Assembly: GCF_037026715.1 (NCBI RefSeq)
Contig: NZ_JBANCG010000002.1
Location: 310,001-374,000, forward strand
Origin: Breoghania sp037026715
GTDB lineage: Bacteria; Pseudomonadota; Alphaproteobacteria; Rhizobiales; Stappiaceae
DNA: 64,000 nt
Direction: 5' to 3'
Shown here: one piece after another, positions 8,217-16,827 of the stretch
How the letters are laid out: every line of letters begins with the position of its first letter
How positions within the stretch are numbered: the stretch's first letter is position 1
Made by a program: the position numbers and the translations under genes
The notes under the pieces: model-generated
The model's database searches: none
What the model saw: only the letters and a program-made list of their open reading frames with translations
What the model was told of the DNA's origin: nothing

Positions 8217-9932
8217 ATGACGCTTACGACCGGCCCCCGTGCCGAACCGCTGCCCGAACTGCTGCCGGGCGTCCTTGAGGATGCCACCGTGTTCGGCCGC
8301 TTCCGCCGCACCGCCGCACGTTTCCCCGACAGGCCGTTCCTCGCGGTCCTGCCGGAAACGGCTGAGGTCTACGGCATCGAGCCGGGCGAGATCACCTACG
8401 GCGCGATGCTGGAAGCGGTGGAGGCCCGCGCCGTGCTCTTCGCCGGGGCCGGCTACGGCGCCGGTCACCGGGTGGCGCTTTTGTTGCAGAACCGGCCGGA
8501 TTTCCTGATCAACTGGTTCGCACTCAATGCGCTCGGCGTCTCGGTCGTGCCGGTCAATCCGGACCTGCGCTCCGCGGAACTGGAATATCTGATCGGCCAT
8601 TCCGAGGCCTCGCTGGTGGTGGCGATCCCGGAACGGGTCGAGGAACTCGCCGCCGCGGCTGAGGCCGCCGGAACGGGTACAGGCCGCATTGCGCCCGTCA
8701 TATCCCCGAAGGATGCGATCCCGGCCCCGTTGCGCCCCGCCGCAAGCCCCTATGGTGCGGCCTCTGACACCACGTCCGACCGCACCAAGGAATGCGCGCT
8801 GCTCTACACTTCCGGCACCACCGGCCGGCCGAAGGGCTGCGTGCTCACCAACGACTATTTCCTGCTCGCCGGGGAATGGTACGCCACCGTCGGCGGTCTC
8901 AGCGCCCTCCACGTGGAGCCGGCCGAACGCATGCTGACGCCGCTCCCCGTCTTCCACATGAACGCCATGGCCTATTCCGTCATGGCGATGATGACGGTGG
9001 GGGGCTCGATCTGCATTCTCGACCGCTTCCATCCCCGCTCCTGGTGGGCGAGCGTGCGCGGCTTCGGGGCGACCGTCGTCCATTATCTCGGCGTCATGCC
9101 GGCCATGCTGATGTCGGCTGCGCCATCGCCCGCCGATCGCGACCACAAGGTCCGCTTCGGCTTCGGCGCGGGCGTCGACCGCACCCTTCACGCGCCCTTC
9201 GAGGAGCGCTTCGGTTTTCCGCTGCTGGAGGCCTGGGCGATGACGGAAACGGGAGCCGGTGCCGTCGTCATGGCGAGCACCGAGCCGCGCAAGATCGGCA
9301 CGAGCTGCTTCGGCAAGCCGGGGCCTGAAATGGATATCGTCATCCGCCGCGAGGACGGCTCGGAGGCGGGCACGGATGAGCCCGGCGAATTGCTGGTGCG
9401 CCGGGCCGGACCCGATCCCCGCCGCGGCTTTTTTCGCGAATACCTGAAGGATGCGGAGGCCACCACAGCGGCCTGGGCCGGCGGCTATCTCAACACCGGC
9501 GACGTGGTCTCGCGCGATGCCGACGGCCGGCTGCATTTCATGGACCGCAAGAAGAACGTCATCCGCCGCTCCGGCGAGAACATTTCAGCGGTGGAGGTGG
9601 AGGCGGTTCTGCTCACCCATCCCGATGTCCGTCAGGTCGCCGTCGCGCCGACGCCCGATCCCGTTCGCGGCGACGAGGTGGTGGCGCTGGTGGTGCCGGA
9701 AAGCGTACCCGCCGATGAGGGGGGAGCGCGGCTTCTGGCTGAGGACATCGTCCGCTTCTGCCTGTCGCGGCTTGCCTACTACAAGGCGCCGGGTTTCGTC
9801 GCCTTCGTGTCCTCGATCCCGCTCACCTCGACGGAAAAGATCCAGCGCGGCGCGCTGAAGGTGGCGGTGGAGGAGGCGATCGCCTCGGGCCGCGCGCTTG
9901 ATACCTGCGCCATGAAAAAGCGGACGGCTTGA
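8217..9932 (+). CDS. AMP-forming acyl-CoA ligase (CaiC-like)
   Basis: A 571-residue ANL-superfamily enzyme that activates a carboxylic acid with ATP and CoA. LYTSGTTGRPKG is the P-loop-like A3 motif, AWAMTETGAG fits A5, and the C-terminal domain has the GDVVSRDADGRLHFMDRKK hinge and a late Lys near EKIQRGALK. The chosen ATG at 8217 comes ten bases after the beta subunit stop with GAGG upstream. The frame is open 45 bases further upstream inside the beta gene. Context in the dioxygenase operon suggests activation of the pathway acid or a ring-cleavage product. Confidence 0.87.
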   Translation: MTLTTGPRAEPLPELLPGVLEDATVFGRFRRTAARFPDRPFLAVLPETAEVYGIEPGEITYGAMLEAVEARAVLFAGAGYGAGHRVALLLQNRPDFLINWFALNALGVSVVPVNPDLRSAELEYLIGHSEASLVVAIPERVEELAAAAEAAGTGTGRIAPVISPKDAIPAPLRPAASPYGAASDTTSDRTKECALLYTSGTTGRPKGCVLTNDYFLLAGEWYATVGGLSALHVEPAERMLTPLPVFHMNAMAYSVMAMMTVGGSICILDRFHPRSWWASVRGFGATVVHYLGVMPAMLMSAAPSPADRDHKVRFGFGAGVDRTLHAPFEERFGFPLLEAWAMTETGAGAVVMASTEPRKIGTSCFGKPGPEMDIVIRREDGSEAGTDEPGELLVRRAGPDPRRGFFREYLKDAEATTAAWAGGYLNTGDVVSRDADGRLHFMDRKKNVIRRSGENISAVEVEAVLLTHPDVRQVAVAPTPDPVRGDEVVALVVPESVPADEGGARLLAEDIVRFCLSRLAYYKAPGFVAFVSSIPLTSTEKIQRGALKVAVEEAIASGRALDTCAMKKRTA

Positions 9933-10025
9933 GATGATGGTTGCGATGTCCTTGCATGTTCCTTTTTCGGTCCGTCCTTTTCCGTCCGGCCATGCGGAAC
10001 CGGCCTTGTCGCACGATCCATCCAT

Positions 10026-10120
10026 CGTCATCCCCCGGCGCAGTCCGGGGGATCCATTGAACCGTGCCATGCATCCGGAACCTGCAAATGGATTGCCCGG
10101 ACTGCGCCGGGCAATGACGG
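10026..10120. repeat. Intergenic palindromic repeat, family A, full composite unit
   Basis: GTCATCCCCCGGCGCAGTCC and GGGGGATCCATT form the left half; AATGGATTGCCCGGACTGCG and CCGGGCAATGACGG form the right half. It occupies the first part of the 480-bp gap 9933-10412. Confidence 0.8.
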
Positions 10121-10167
10121 CGGAGGGCGTGTGTACCGGTCGCGGCCATTTGCGTTTTGCGCGAGTG

Positions 10168-10308
10168 ACCCCCACCCCTGACCCCTCCCCTGACCCCTCC
10201 CCTCAAGGGGGAGGGGGACTGGCGCTTTGCGCTTGGAAAGTTCCCGCCACGAGCACGATGCCTCCATTCCCCTCCCCCTTGAGGGGAGGGGCTAGGGGTG
10301 GGGGTAAG
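10168..10308. repeat. Family B repeat: C-rich and G-rich inverted pair
   Basis: A C-rich arm (10168-10218), with CCCCCACCCC and CCCTCAAGGGGGAGGGGG, faces a G-rich arm (10267-10308) that reads CTCCCCCTTGAGGGGAGGGG then CTAGGGGTGGGGGTAAG. The left arm has a 12-bp tandem duplication of TGACCCCTCCCC. Related arms occur at 16527-16548 and 16763-16804. The pair could form a cruciform or strong hairpin at the end of the ligase transcript. With the family A unit at 10026 it accounts for nearly all of this gap. Confidence 0.7.
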
Positions 10309-10412
10309 ATCCTTGCGCCGTGTTGGCGAAACCCGCTCGAAACCACGACCCGCCCCCCGCCCCGTCATTGCCGGTTCGCCCCATCGTCCTCCGGCGGAAA
10401 GACCCGCACCGA

Positions 10413-11600
10413 ATGACCCGCATCCGCACCATCCCCCGTCGCCCTTACGAGAACGTCGCCGTCGCGGTGCCGGTCTCCATTCCCTACGTGCGCTATTCGG
10501 TGGAATCCGCCCACTGGTGGATCGCCCGCGCGCTTGGCGAGCTGACAAAACGCGCCGGCCTTGCTCCCGCCGATATCGACGGCCTGTCGGTTTCAAGCTT
10601 CACGCTTTCCCCCGATACCGCCGTCGGCCTCACCCAGCATCTGGGCCTTAGTCCGCGCTGGCTCGACAATATCCCCATGGGCGGCGCCAGTGGTGTGGTG
10701 GCGCTGCGGCGTGCCGCGCGCGCGGTGGAGGCGGGCGATGCCACCATCGTTGCCTGCGTCGGCGGCGATGCCAACCAGGTCGACAGTTTCCGCAAGCTGC
10801 TCTCCTCCTTCTCGCGTTTCGCGCAGGATGCGAGCTACCCATACGGCTACGGCGGGCCCAACGGCTCCTTCGCGCTCCTGACCGACCACTACATGCGCCA
10901 CTTCGGCGCTCGCCGAGAGGATTTCGGCAAGATCTGCGTCGACCAGCGCACCAACGCGCTCGGCTATCCCCACGCCATCATGAAGAAGCCGCTGACGATG
11001 GAGGACTATCTCGGCGCCCGCGCCATCGCCGATCCGATCCATCTGTTCGACTGCGTCATGCCGTGCGCCGGCTCCGAAGCCTTCCTCGTCACCACGCTCG
11101 ATATCGCGCGGGATCTCGGCCTGCCGCATGCCCGTCTCGCGGCCACCATCGAGCGCCACAACGCCTTTGCCGACGACCCGATCCAGATGCGCGGCGGATG
11201 GGCGATGGACGTGGACGAACTCTACGCCATGGCCGGCATGGCGCCCGACGACATCGATCTCGTGGAGACCTACGACGACTATCCCGTCATCGTGATGATG
11301 CAGTTCGAGGATCTGGGCTTCTGCAAGAAAGGGGAGGGGCCGGACTTCGTGCGCTCCCATTCCTTCACCAACGACGGCAGTTTTCCGCAAAATACCTCCG
11401 GCGGCCAGCTTTCGGCCGGGCAGGCCGGCGCCGGTGGCGGCTATCTCGGCCTCGTGGAGGCATTGCGCCAGGTCACGCAGACCGCACTGTCGAAACAGGT
11501 GCCGGATGCCCGCACCGCGCTCGTCTCCGGCTTCGGCATGATCAACTACGACCGCGGGCTCTGTTCCGGCGCGGCCATTCTGGAGGGCGTTGCGCCATGA
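10413..11600 (+). CDS. Thiolase-superfamily (SCP2/Ltp2-like) protein lacking the thiolase Cys
   Basis: A 395-residue thiolase-fold protein. Where thiolases carry the nucleophilic Cys in a CxSG motif it has MGGASG (Gly91), and the usual GGxxxxGHP motif near the C-terminus reads GGQLSAGQAGAG, so the catalytic His is also replaced. In steroid side-chain degradation, such non-thiolase members (Ltp2) pair with DUF35 proteins to act as retro-aldolases; this gene overlaps (ATGA) a DUF35-containing gene, so an aldolase role is the best inference. The start ATG at 10413 was chosen over an upstream open frame that lies in repeat sequence. Confidence 0.8.
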   Translation: MTRIRTIPRRPYENVAVAVPVSIPYVRYSVESAHWWIARALGELTKRAGLAPADIDGLSVSSFTLSPDTAVGLTQHLGLSPRWLDNIPMGGASGVVALRRAARAVEAGDATIVACVGGDANQVDSFRKLLSSFSRFAQDASYPYGYGGPNGSFALLTDHYMRHFGARREDFGKICVDQRTNALGYPHAIMKKPLTMEDYLGARAIADPIHLFDCVMPCAGSEAFLVTTLDIARDLGLPHARLAATIERHNAFADDPIQMRGGWAMDVDELYAMAGMAPDDIDLVETYDDYPVIVMMQFEDLGFCKKGEGPDFVRSHSFTNDGSFPQNTSGGQLSAGQAGAGGGYLGLVEALRQVTQTALSKQVPDARTALVSGFGMINYDRGLCSGAAILEGVAP

Positions 11601-12838
11601 CCGATCCCATCGTCCGCCCGCCCAAGAAGGACCCGCAGAAGGTCACCCGCCCGCCGGAGTTGCCGCCGCTCCAGCGAAGCCGCGCCGCGCTCGCCATGTC
11701 GGCCGCCGCCTCGCGCGGCGCGTTCGAGCTGCAATGCTGCAAGGCCTGTGGTGCGTGGATGTACCCCGCGCGCGATGCCTGCCCGCGCTGTCTCTCGGTC
11801 GATCTCGCGTGGAAGCCGGCGCCCGACGGCGGCGAGGTCATCGCCGAGACGACCATCCGCACCACGGTCGATCTCTATTTCCGCCAGCGCACGCCGTGGC
11901 GCGTCGCCATGGTGAGGCTCGATTGCGGGCCCTCCGTCGTTTGTCATCTGCATGGCGACGTGGAGGTTCCCGGCCGCGTGCGCATGACCGCGCAACTCGA
12001 CAAGGGCGGCAATGCCGTCATCATGGCGCTGCCCGCGAAGAGGACGCCGAACATGGCCGACGATCCCGAATTCCGCGAACTGACCGCAAGCCCCAAGCAC
12101 CGCCGCGTGCTGGTGACCGACGGGCGTACTGCCGTCGGCCAGGCCGTGGTCGAGGCGCTGGTCAACGCCGGCGCCGCCCTCGTCTTCGTCGGCATCGCCG
12201 AGCCGTGGAAGCCCTATCCGGGCGAGGACCGGCTGAAGGCGCACGAAAACGTCCAGACCTTCGCCCTCGATCTCACCGACACGACGTCGGTGCAGGATCT
12301 TGCCGGCGAGATCGGCGGCAAGACCGACATTCTCATCAACACTGCCGACCATGTCCGCCCCGGCGGCATCCTCTCCGCGCCGGGCATGATCACGGCGAAG
12401 GACTCGTTCGACGTCAACGTCTTCGGCCTGCAACGGCTCGCCCAGGCCTTCGGCCCGGGCATGGTCGGGCGCGGCGCGGACGGCACCAACTCCGCCGCCG
12501 CCTTCCTCGATGTGCTGCCGGTCTACGCGCTCGCCAACACCCCCGATTTCGGCATCCATTCGGCAACCGCGGCCGCCCGTCTCTCGATGCTGCAATGCCT
12601 GCGCTCCGAAATGCGCGCCGGCGGCGTGCGGGTGATGAGCGTCTTCACCGGGCCCATTGAGGACGACTGGCGCCAGCCCGTGCCGCCGCCCAAGGTCGCG
12701 CCCGCACAGATCGCCAGGGCCGTCATCGCCGCGCTTGAAGGCGGCATCGAGGACAGCTTCGTCGGCGATGTTGCCAAGGATGTTGCGACCCGCTTTCGTC
12801 AGGATGCCAAGGTGCTGGAACGGGAGCTCGGCGCATGA
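11597..12838 (+). CDS. DUF35 zinc-ribbon/OB-fold protein fused to a degenerate short-chain dehydrogenase
   Basis: A 413-residue two-domain protein. Residues about 40-155 form a DUF35 domain: zinc ribbon Cys48-x2-Cys51 and Cys62-x2-Cys65, then an OB-fold. Residues about 165-410 form an SDR-like Rossmann domain, but the cofactor motif reads TDGRTAVG instead of TGxxxGxG. The place of the catalytic Tyr-x3-Lys reads GIHSATAAA, so catalysis as a dehydrogenase is doubtful. The DUF35 part likely docks on the thiolase-like protein encoded immediately upstream (ATGA overlap); the SDR part may be structural. It overlaps the cyclase gene downstream, also as ATGA. Confidence 0.8.
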   Translation: MTDPIVRPPKKDPQKVTRPPELPPLQRSRAALAMSAAASRGAFELQCCKACGAWMYPARDACPRCLSVDLAWKPAPDGGEVIAETTIRTTVDLYFRQRTPWRVAMVRLDCGPSVVCHLHGDVEVPGRVRMTAQLDKGGNAVIMALPAKRTPNMADDPEFRELTASPKHRRVLVTDGRTAVGQAVVEALVNAGAALVFVGIAEPWKPYPGEDRLKAHENVQTFALDLTDTTSVQDLAGEIGGKTDILINTADHVRPGGILSAPGMITAKDSFDVNVFGLQRLAQAFGPGMVGRGADGTNSAAAFLDVLPVYALANTPDFGIHSATAAARLSMLQCLRSEMRAGGVRVMSVFTGPIEDDWRQPVPPPKVAPAQIARAVIAALEGGIEDSFVGDVAKDVATRFRQDAKVLERELGA

Positions 12839-13650
12839 GAGAGACCACGACAATGAACGGCGATGCACTGCTTTTGGCCTTGGCCGCGGGAATCCGCGGC
12901 GGCGGGGTCCGGGTGGTCGATCTCACTCACACGCTCGCCCCCGACTTTCCCGTCATGGTGCTGCCGCCCGAATTCGGCCAGTGCCAGCCCTTCCGCATGG
13001 AGGAGGTCTCGCGCTACGACGCGCGCGGGCCGGGCTGGTACTGGAACACCATCACGATGTCGGAACACGCCGGCACCCACTTCGATGCTCCGGCGCACTG
13101 GATCTCGGGCCGCAACCTGCCGGCCGGCACCGTGGACGACCTGCCGCTCGACCGGCTCGTCGCCCCGGTCGTGGTGCTCGATTATTCGGCCGAGAGCGCT
13201 GCGGATGAGGACTTCCTGCTCACCCGCGCCCATCTGGAGGCCTGGGAGGCGGAGAACGGCGAGATCGAGCCGGGCAGCTGGGTGCTCTTTCGCACCGACT
13301 GGTCGAAGCATCTGGGCTCAGACAAGTACCTGAACCTGCGCGCCGATGGCGCCCATTCGCCGGGCCCTGCCGCCGATGCCGTCGAATTCCTCGTCAAGGA
13401 CCGCGACATCATCGGTTTCGGCACCGAGACCATCGGCACCGATGCCGGGCAGGGCACCCATCTGGAGCCGCCCTATCCGGCCCACTTCATCCTGCATGGA
13501 AACGGCCGCTACGGCCTGCAATGCCTCGCCGGTCTCGACCAGTTGCCGGCGCGCGGCGCCATCCTCTTCGCCGCGCCTTTGAAGATCCGCCACGGTTCCG
13601 GCAGTCCCTTGCGTGTTCTGGCGCTGGTGCCTGCTTCGGATGATGCATGA
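12835..13650 (+). CDS. Cyclase-family metal hydrolase (kynurenine formamidase fold)
   Basis: A 271-residue protein with the PF04199 signature HAGTHFDAPAHW near residues 82-93, where the two His and the Asp bind zinc or manganese, and a second conserved stretch GTDAGQGTH. Relatives hydrolyse formylkynurenine or isatin, or open or close ring amides and esters. It overlaps the DUF35-SDR gene by four bases and the following SDR gene by several bases, so it belongs to the same translationally coupled set. A ring-opening hydrolase step in the pathway is likely; the substrate is unknown. The start could be the second Met (MNGDALL). Confidence 0.85.
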   Translation: MRETTTMNGDALLLALAAGIRGGGVRVVDLTHTLAPDFPVMVLPPEFGQCQPFRMEEVSRYDARGPGWYWNTITMSEHAGTHFDAPAHWISGRNLPAGTVDDLPLDRLVAPVVVLDYSAESAADEDFLLTRAHLEAWEAENGEIEPGSWVLFRTDWSKHLGSDKYLNLRADGAHSPGPAADAVEFLVKDRDIIGFGTETIGTDAGQGTHLEPPYPAHFILHGNGRYGLQCLAGLDQLPARGAILFAAPLKIRHGSGSPLRVLALVPASDDA

Positions 13651-14392
13651 GGAGACGATCTTGAGCGAACCCGCCTTCACCGCGGTCGTCACCGGCACGA
13701 GTTCCGGCATCGGCCTCGATCTTGCCAAGCGCATGGTGGAGCGCGGCTGGCGTGTCCTCGGCCTTGCCCGCAGCGCCCCCGATTTCGAGCATGAGCTGTT
13801 CGAGCCCGTCAGCGTCGACCTGCTGGACGAGGCGGCGACCGCCGAGGTCGCGAAGGATATCGCCGCGCGCCACGCCGTCACCCACCTCGTTCACAATGCC
13901 GGCCTCGTCTGGCCGAACCTGCTGGAGGACGTGAAGCCGGAGGAGGTGGACGGCCTGATGCGGCTCCACGTCACCGCGCCGATGATTCTGACCCAGGCGC
14001 TCGCCCCCGCCATGCGCGCGGCGAAGTTCGGCCGCGTCGTCTTCGTCACCTCGCGCGCTTCCATGGGCGTGCCGACGCGCACCGCCTATTCGGCCTCCAA
14101 AGCGGCGGTGCACGGCATGGCCCGCACCTGGGCGCTGGAGCTTGGGCCGGACGGCGTCACCGTCAATGTGGTGGCACCCGGTCCGATCCTGACCGACAAT
14201 TTCTGGGGCATCGTGCCCAAGGGCTCGGAGCGCGAACAGAAAGTCGCCGACCAGCTCCCCGTGCGTCGGCTCGGCACGGCTGAGGATGTTTCGCGCGCGG
14301 TGCTGTTCTTCGCAGAACCCGAGGCGGGCTTCGTCACCGGGCAGGTGCTGTTCGTGTGCGGCGGCGGCAGCCTCGGCGGGCTGTCGCTTTAG
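13643..14392 (+). CDS. Short-chain dehydrogenase/reductase
   Basis: About 249 residues, classical SDR: TGTSSGIG cofactor loop, NAG strand motif at HNAGLVWP, catalytic Ser in VTSRAS and the YSASK active-site motif, then a PGPILTD loop. It is an NAD(P)-dependent alcohol or dihydrodiol dehydrogenase, and could re-aromatise the diol formed by the dioxygenase. The exact start is uncertain: ATG at 13640 or 13643 overlaps the cyclase stop, while a TTG at 13661 has the best-spaced GAGGAG site. It is the last gene of the coupled set starting at 10413. Confidence 0.85.
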   Translation: MHEETILSEPAFTAVVTGTSSGIGLDLAKRMVERGWRVLGLARSAPDFEHELFEPVSVDLLDEAATAEVAKDIAARHAVTHLVHNAGLVWPNLLEDVKPEEVDGLMRLHVTAPMILTQALAPAMRAAKFGRVVFVTSRASMGVPTRTAYSASKAAVHGMARTWALELGPDGVTVNVVAPGPILTDNFWGIVPKGSEREQKVADQLPVRRLGTAEDVSRAVLFFAEPEAGFVTGQVLFVCGGGSLGGLSL

Positions 14393-14445
14393 GGGGGGAG
14401 GGAGGGAAGCCGCGACATGCACGCTTCCAGTCGCGATCTCCCCGC

Positions 14446-14542
14446 CGTCATTGCCCGGCTTCGTCCGGGCAATCCACCGACGGCCGCGGCATGTGCGGAG
14501 CAGGCAATGGATCACCCGGACGAAGCCGGGTGATGACGACGG
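14446..14542. repeat. Intergenic palindromic repeat, family A, full composite unit
   Basis: The left half GTCATTGCCCGGCTTCGTCC with GGGCAATCCA and the right half ATGGATCACCCGGACGAAGC with CGGGTGATGAC enclose a spacer with GCGGCATGTGCGG. It is one of two units in the 476-bp gap 14393-14868. Confidence 0.8.
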
Positions 14543-14670
14543 AGGGATGGTCAACGATGCGATATGCGGTGTCTCGCCCGCTCATCATCGCCCACCGCTT
14601 CATGTCATCGCAAAGACCGCATCATGGGCGAATGGCACTGGAATTGTTCGGGATTTCACTCCACACGCGA

Positions 14671-14774
14671 TGTCATTCCCGCGCAGGCGGGAATCCAGCA
14701 ACCACCGGGTTCGAGGGTGGAATTCCAAGGCCGCCCTCCGGGATTGCTGGATCCCCGCCTGCGCGGGGATGACA
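14671..14774. repeat. Intergenic palindromic repeat, family A variant
   Basis: TGTCATTCCCGCGCAGGCGG with GAATCCAGCAA at the left is mirrored by TTGCTGGATCCCCGCC and GCGCGGGGATGACA at the right. The inner part also has TTCGAGGGTGGAATTCC symmetry. It is the same variant as 6084-6188. Between it and the next gene no promoter was recognised. Confidence 0.75.
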
Positions 14775-14868
14775 AGAGAGAAAGCGACGGAAAGGCGCGG
14801 ATTTCGCACCCGAGTCACATCTTCGAAAACAGATCTGATGACCTCGACAAGCAGATGAGGAACGACCC

Positions 14869-16458
14869 GTGCCCGCGTTCGATTTCACCGCCGCCTTCGC
14901 CCCCGCCGACCGCACGCTTCCCCGGCTTCTGAGCCTTCAGGCCGAGCGCTTCGGCGCGCGCGAATTCGTCGCCTTCGACGAAGCCTCCTGGACCTACGCG
15001 CAGGCCCTCGATATCGCCGCGCGATGGGCCGGCACGTTGCGCTCGGCCGGCATTACGCCGGGCGACCGCGTCGCGATCCTGTGCTCCAACCGCCCCGAAA
15101 TGCTGGCGCTCGTCTTCGGCTGCGCCTGGGCGGGCGCCATCGCGGTGCCGATCAACGTCGCCTCCAGAGGGGCGCAGCTGCAGCACATCCTCGACAATTC
15201 CGGCGCCCGGCTGTTGGCGATCGAGCACGACCTGCTGCCCGCGCTTCAGACCGTCGATTTCGCCCCCCTTGCTGTGGAAAGGCTGTGGATCATCGGTGAG
15301 GGCGAGCAGACGCGGATCGCCTTTGCCGAGCCGTTGCCCGCTCCCGGCGAGGCCGTCGAACAGGTGCCCACCCGGCCCGGCGACACGGCCGCCATCGTCT
15401 ACACGTCGGGAACGACCGGCCCCTCCAAGGGCGTGTGCTGTCCGCACGCCAATCTCGTCTGGTGGGGCGCCAACACCGTCGATCTGCTGGATTTGCGCGA
15501 GGGCGAAAGGCTCTACACCACGCTGCCGCTCTTTCACGTCAATGCGCTCAACACCGTCTATCAGGCGCTGATCACCGGCTCCACGGTGCTGATCGGAAAG
15601 CGCTTTTCGGTCTCCGGCCTGTGGCCGGCGGTTCATGCCAACGGCGCGACGGCGACCTACCTGCTGGGCGCCATGGTGCCCATGCTGCTCTCAAAGCCCG
15701 AAACCCCGCTTGATCGCGACCACAAGGTCCGCATCGCGCTCGGCCCCGGTGTGCCGGCGCAGTTCCACGAGACTTTCCGCCAGCGCTTCGGCTTCGGTCT
15801 GGTCGAGGGTTATGGCTCGACGGAGACGAATTTCGTCATCGGCGCGCGGCTCGGCGAGGGCAGGGCAGGCACCATGGGCCGCATTCGCCCCGGCTTTTCC
15901 GCCCGCGTTGTGGATAACGAGGATAACGAGGTGCCGGCAGGCGAGGCCGGCGAGCTGATCCTTCGCGCCGACGAGCCCTTTGCCTTCTCCTCCGGCTATT
16001 TCGGCATGGCGGAGAAGACGGTCGAGGCGTGGCGCAATCTTTGGTTCCACACCGGCGACCGGGTGATCCGCGACGCGGACGGATCTTTCCGTTTCGTTGA
16101 CCGCCTGAAGGACGCGATCCGCCGGCGCGGCGAGAACATTTCCTCCTTCGAGGTGGAGCAGGTCATCCAGAGCCATCCGGCGGTCGAGGCCGTGGCGGTT
16201 TTCCCGGTGAAGTCGGATCTGGCCGAGGACGAGGTCATGGCGGCGGTCGTCTTGAGGGCGGGGGAGACGCTTGCGGAAGCCGACCTCATCGAATTCTGCC
16301 GCCCGCGCATGCCCTATTTCGCCGTTCCGCGCTACCTGGAATTCGCGAAGACGCTGCCGATGACGGAGAACGGCAAGCTCCAGAAATTCAGGCTGCGCGA
16401 GCGCGGCGTGACCGAGGCAACGTGGGACCGCGAGGCGCACGGGATTTCCGTGCGCTAG
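14869..16458 (+). CDS. AMP-forming acyl-CoA ligase
   Basis: A 529-residue ANL enzyme, the second acyl-CoA ligase of the region. YTSGTTGPSKG is the ATP-binding motif, VEGYGSTETN the A5 region, and WFHTGDRVIRDADGSFRFVDRLKD the hinge; the late catalytic Lys lies in ENGKLQKF. The start is GTG at 14869 with GATGAGGA about 8 bases upstream; no ATG gives the conserved N-terminus. It lies after two repeat units and may have its own promoter. It converges on the ohr gene. It probably activates the primary pathway acid or a second acid intermediate. Confidence 0.87.
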   Translation: MPAFDFTAAFAPADRTLPRLLSLQAERFGAREFVAFDEASWTYAQALDIAARWAGTLRSAGITPGDRVAILCSNRPEMLALVFGCAWAGAIAVPINVASRGAQLQHILDNSGARLLAIEHDLLPALQTVDFAPLAVERLWIIGEGEQTRIAFAEPLPAPGEAVEQVPTRPGDTAAIVYTSGTTGPSKGVCCPHANLVWWGANTVDLLDLREGERLYTTLPLFHVNALNTVYQALITGSTVLIGKRFSVSGLWPAVHANGATATYLLGAMVPMLLSKPETPLDRDHKVRIALGPGVPAQFHETFRQRFGFGLVEGYGSTETNFVIGARLGEGRAGTMGRIRPGFSARVVDNEDNEVPAGEAGELILRADEPFAFSSGYFGMAEKTVEAWRNLWFHTGDRVIRDADGSFRFVDRLKDAIRRRGENISSFEVEQVIQSHPAVEAVAVFPVKSDLAEDEVMAAVVLRAGETLAEADLIEFCRPRMPYFAVPRYLEFAKTLPMTENGKLQKFRLRERGVTEATWDREAHGISVR

Positions 16459-16526
16459 GGAAACGACGAAGATCGGCGGCAGGCGGATGGATCCAGACCC
16501 CCACCCGAACGGCTGAAGGCGCCGTT

Positions 16527-16548
16527 CGACCTCCCCTCAAGGGGGAAG
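16527..16548. repeat. Family B C-rich arm
   Basis: CCTCCCCTCAAGGGGGAAG matches the C-rich arm of the family B pair at 10168. It is the left arm of a pair whose G-rich arm lies at 16763-16804, with a family A unit between them. Confidence 0.5.
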
Positions 16549-16587
16549 TGGGCCGTGTGGCTGGCTTCTCCCCTCATACCCCTCCAC

Positions 16588-16678
16588 CGTCATCACCCGG
16601 CGAAGTCCGGGTGATCCAGCACTCACCCCTATGCCGGCGCCCGCGATGGATTGCCCGGACTTCGCCGGGCAATGACGG
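16588..16678. repeat. Intergenic palindromic repeat, family A, full composite unit
   Basis: It is nearly the same as the copies at 2732 and 37339: GTCATCACCCGGCGAAGTCC with GGGTGATCCAG on the left, ATGGATTGCCCGGACTTCGC with CGGGCAATGACGG on the right. It is in the 369-bp gap between the convergent ligase and ohr genes. Confidence 0.8.
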
Positions 16679-16762
16679 CGGTGGGGTCTGAGGGGAAGAA
16701 ACGCGCAAGACCGCAATCCAATGCCATTCCCACGCTGCGATCCTCAGGGCTCACCGCATCCG

Positions 16763-16804
16763 TCCCCCTCCCCCTTGAGGGGAGGGGCTAGGGGTGGGGG
16801 TAAG
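16763..16804. repeat. Family B G-rich arm
   Basis: CCCCCTCCCCCTTGAGGGGA followed by GGGGCTAGGGGTGGGGGTAA is almost identical to the right arm at 10267-10308. It ends about 24 bp after the ohr stop codon, where it could serve as a transcript end structure for the convergent genes. Confidence 0.65.
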
Positions 16805-16827
16805 GCCGCTTGCTCCGAGCCCTCGTC

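Noticed and set aside
10168..10308. Possible short CRISPR-like array because of repeated C-rich units
   Set aside because: There are only two tandem 12-bp units and an inverted G-rich partner; there are no regular spacers and no cas genes.
14564..14932. Small open frames in the gap before the second CoA ligase
   Set aside because: They run through palindromic repeats, have no ribosome site and have repeat-derived composition.
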